A stretch of 33,528 bases of DNA, from positions 1 to 33,528 of the forward strand of contig JAAVTG010000236.1 of NCBI GenBank assembly GCA_011947345.1, in the 5' to 3' direction. The notes under the pieces are model-generated. The model did no database searches. It was not told the DNA's origin and saw nothing but the letters and a program-made list of their open reading frames with translations. Made by a program: the position numbers and the translations under genes. The stretch is from Phytophthora quininea. Its lineage: Eukaryota; Oomycota; Peronosporomycetes; Peronosporales; Peronosporaceae. This document shows positions 30,780 through 33,528 of this stretch, piece after piece. Each line of letters opens with the position of its first letter. Position 1 is the first letter of the stretch.

Positions 30780-33528
30780 ATGGAGCGGCTCCTGCCGGTG
30801 AATGCGGCGCGTCGCCGCCGCCGAAAGAAGCGCTCGGGCCACCTCCGCTTCGTGCCGGTGCTGCTGCGCAAGAACTGGCTGCTCAAGCGCAACACCCCGT
30901 GGCGCTGCTCTTCGAGATCATCACGCCCGTGCTCTTCATCGCCGTCATGGACATCGTGCGCACCACCAGCAGCGACAAGACCGTGCCCCAGGCTTCACCA
31001 TCGGCACCACGTCCTACAACCTCTTCAACCCCGCCGGCTGGTCCCTCGTGGGCCAGGACACCACCCCCTGTTCGCCACGCCCGAGTCCACGCTCGGGGTT
31101 GCTGCTGCACTTGGGCTTCCACTCGTTCGACTACGGGCGACTCATGAAGACCTTCGCGGCCGAGAACCGCTCCATCTGCGAGCGCGAGATGAGTCTCGGC
31201 GGCCGCGTCAGTCTCAACGCGTCGTCGCCCTACGCGCTGCCGGCCGAGTGAGGGCCGCGTGTCGCCCTTCAAGATCGCCATCGCCCCCGACGACGCCTTC
31301 ACGCGCAACTACTTCTTCGAGACCATGAAGCGGTGGTACCCGACGGTGGTCGTCAACGGCAGCGCCTCGGCCAACGCGTCGCAGTCGCAGTCGCAGCTCG
31401 TCATCCCGTCCTTCGAGGACAGCACCGTCTTCTTCGACACTGAGGACGACCTCGAGAGCTACGTCGAGTCCTCGCTACGCCGAGACGGCAGACAAACCTC
31501 GTATCTTCGGCGCCATCGTCTTCACGCAGTACCCGACCAGTAGCGACGCCATCGGCCGTCGTCCATCGAGTACTCGCTGCGACTCAACTCGACCTACGTC
31601 GGGAACAGCAACGACAACCGATACATCCCCCAGACAGTCGACGGCGCCTCCGTCTGGGACTCGTTCACGCGCAAGCTCGAGACGACCGACTACCAGCAGT
31701 ACACCACCAACGGCTTCATGACGCTGCAGACGCTCGTCACGCGCTTTGTCAACTGCCTGCCGGACTGGGACGCGAGCACCAAGTCCACGACGGGCGCGTG
31801 CCAGATCAATGCGTCCACTGCAGTGTCCTCGACCGACCTGGACTCCCGTCTTCTGGAGACCATCGTCAACGACCCCGCCACCAAGTACGCCGACCTCTTG
31901 TCTAATCAGCTGCTTGGCGAGTCGTCTGCGCTCAGCAGCACTGCCAACCTGCAGCTTGATAACGACACGCTCGAAGCGCTGCTGACCCCGCTACGTCAGG
32001 CACCGCAGCCGTACCTCGGAGCGCTCACCACGCCGTTCCCCATCGACACGTTCACGTCCTCGTCCTTCTACGACTCGGTCACCAACGCTTTCCCCATCTT
32101 CTTCATCCTCACGTACCTGCACCCGCTGTCCAAGATCCTCGTCGGTCTCATGTCCGAGAGGGAGACGCGCTCGCGAGAGCTCATGAAGATCCTGGGCGTC
32201 AAGGAGTCCAGCATCGTCATCTCCTGGTTCATCACGTACATCGTCATCCTGTTCGTGAGCTGCGTGCTGCAGACGATCGCGGCCGTGGCCGAGCTGTTCC
32301 CGAACTCGAGCGCCTTGCTGCTGTTCTCTTCTTCTTCCTCTTCAGTCTCAGCGTGCTGGCCTTCGCCTTCATGATCAGCACCATGTTTTCGCGGTCGCGC
32401 ACGGGCGTCTACGTCGGCTTCATCCTCTTCTTCGTCATGTACGGCGTCACGGCGGGGTTCAATGACTCGTCCGCGGAGTCGTCCAAGAACGCGGTCTGCA
32501 TCTTGGCACCGGCAGCGCTCGTCTTCGGGGTCGACTCGCTCGCGTCGTCGGAAACGTCGGGCGTCGGCATCTCGTTCGCCAGCGCTTCCGACCCCATCAA
32601 AAACTTCCGCTTCTCCACGGCGCTCTACTATTTCGCCCTCGACACCATCGTGTACACGCTGCTCGGACTGTACTTTGAGAAGGCCATCCCGAAGGAGTAC
32701 GGCACTCCCGAGAAATGGTACTTCCCGCTGCGTCCGTCGTACTGGATGAAGTTCCGCAAGTCCGCCGCCACGGCAAACACGAGCGAAGACGCAGCTGCAT
32801 TGGAAGTGGAGGTGAACCCCAACGTCGAGCAGGTGAGCGCCGACTTGAAGAACCAGGAACAGACAGGCGAGGCGCTGTCGGTGCAGGGTCTTCGGAAGGT
32901 GTTCCAAGTCCCCGGTGGCAAAAAGGAGGCTGTGAAGGGGCTGCATATCAGCATGTACTCGGGCCAGATCACATGTCTGCTCGGCCACAACGGAGCAGGC
33001 AAGACGACTCTGATCTCCATGCTCACGGGTGTGACGCCCCGACCGCAGGCGACGCCACCTTCCACGGACTCTCGCTGCGGGAAGACATGGACGAGCTCCG
33101 CGAGTCGCTCGGCATCTGCTTCCAGCACGACGTACTGTACCCGGAGCTGTCCGTGCAAGACCACCTCGAGTTCTACGCTCGCATCAAGGGCTATCGGGGC
33201 GAAGAGCTGAAGGACGAGGTCACGGCCAAGATCCGCGAGGTCGGACTCGTGGACAAGCGCGACACGATTTCCAGTGCTCTGTCCGAGGTATGAAGCGGAA
33301 GCTGTCGGTGGCGATCTCGTTGCTGGGCGACAGCTCGCTCGTGTTCCTGGACGAACCGACCTCCGGAATGGACCCGTACTCGCGCCGCAGCACGTGGGAG
33401 ATCCTGATGGCCAACCGCCAGGACCGCGTGATGGTGCTCACGACGCACTTCATGGACGAAGCCGACATCCTGGGCGACCGTATCGCCATCATCATGGCCG
33501 AGCGAGCTGCGATGCTGCGGGTCGGCGC
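30780..33528 (+). CDS. ABCA: ABCA-type transporter, copy 2, 3' partial, frameshifted
   Basis: Second ABCA gene, divergent in its first codons ([20 protein letters not shown]) but nearly the same as copy 1 from [17 protein letters not shown] onward, in inverted orientation. TMD1 with its long extracellular loop (about 31000-32080), a helix cluster ([39 protein letters not shown]), the coupling segment [12 protein letters not shown], then NBD1: intact Walker [10 protein letters not shown] (32983-33009), Q-loop region [17 protein letters not shown], and after a lost base the signature region SALS.GMKRKLS (about 33275-33310), [11 protein letters not shown] and TTHFMDEAD. The window ends just after NBD1's H-loop. 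Frame breaks at about 30892, 31060, 31250, 31480, 31555, 32330, 33042 and 33287. Where copy 2 is broken, copy 1 is often whole, and the reverse. Confidence 0.9.

Larger units (their letters stand above)
24545..33528. repeat. Large inverted repeat: two ABCA genes as arms
   Basis: The left arm (27165 down to about 24545, minus) and the right arm (30825 to 33528, plus) are near-identical over at least 2.7 kb, reaching the window end, so the true arm may be longer. The spacer (about 3.6 kb) holds the split AP-4 beta gene. Differences are mainly small indels, with a few clustered substitutions (for example SITDAF against SVTNAF near 25910 and 32090). Confidence 0.85.

Noticed and set aside
32068..32988. 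306-codon minus-strand frame
   Set aside because: Antisense to ABCA copy 2; the plus strand encodes conserved TMD1 and NBD1 sequence.

Overview
The window looks like nuclear DNA of a stramenopile, most likely an oomycete (Phytophthora/Pythium type). The evidence is tightly packed genes with very few, very short GT-AG introns (58-76 nt), convergent gene pairs only about 110 bp apart, a match to the oomycete initiator/FPR promoter element ahead of the NIPA-type gene, and decayed copia-like and MULE-like transposon pieces collected in one AT-rich gap. No species can be named from this sequence alone.

Layout, left to right. (1) 1-3280 (+): ISWI chromatin-remodelling ATPase, 5' end outside the window. 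(2) 3404-6437 (+): a four-exon protein with a helical armadillo-like region, an IQ motif and C-terminal TPRs. (3) 6554-7933 (-): NIPA-family magnesium transporter, convergent with gene 2. (4) About 8.1-15.8 kb: a gene-poor island holding a copia RNaseH/3' end, an acidic coding remnant, a GC-rich orphan ORF, a MULE-like transposase remnant and 2 kb of AT-rich DNA with nothing recognisable. (5) 15816-21312 (+): focadhesin (FOCAD/RST1 family), about 1,800 residues. (6) 21421-27192 (-): full-length ABCA-type transporter. (7) 27435-30055: an AP-4 beta adaptin gene in two pieces of opposite orientation. (8) 30780-33528 (+): a second, near-identical ABCA gene, inverted relative to the first and cut by the window end.

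Two structural points stand out. The AP-4 beta gene is split: its C-terminal two thirds read on the minus strand from 29050 down to 27435, and its N-terminal third reads on the plus strand from 29086 to about 30053. The two pieces meet at neighbouring residues of the family alignment, as expected if a 1-kb segment (about 29051-30055) had been flipped. This broken gene sits in the spacer of a large inverted repeat made of the two ABCA genes.

Almost every conserved gene also carries several 1-2 base frameshifts, usually a missing base in a short homopolymer, and the two ABCA copies are often broken at different places. The simplest reading is uncorrected consensus errors in the assembly rather than pseudogenes, so CDS coordinates below are given as gene spans across those frameshifts. 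The genes have unrelated household roles (chromatin remodelling, Mg2+ transport, RNA-surveillance scaffold, lipid transport, trans-Golgi sorting), with no sign of an operon or a single shared pathway.
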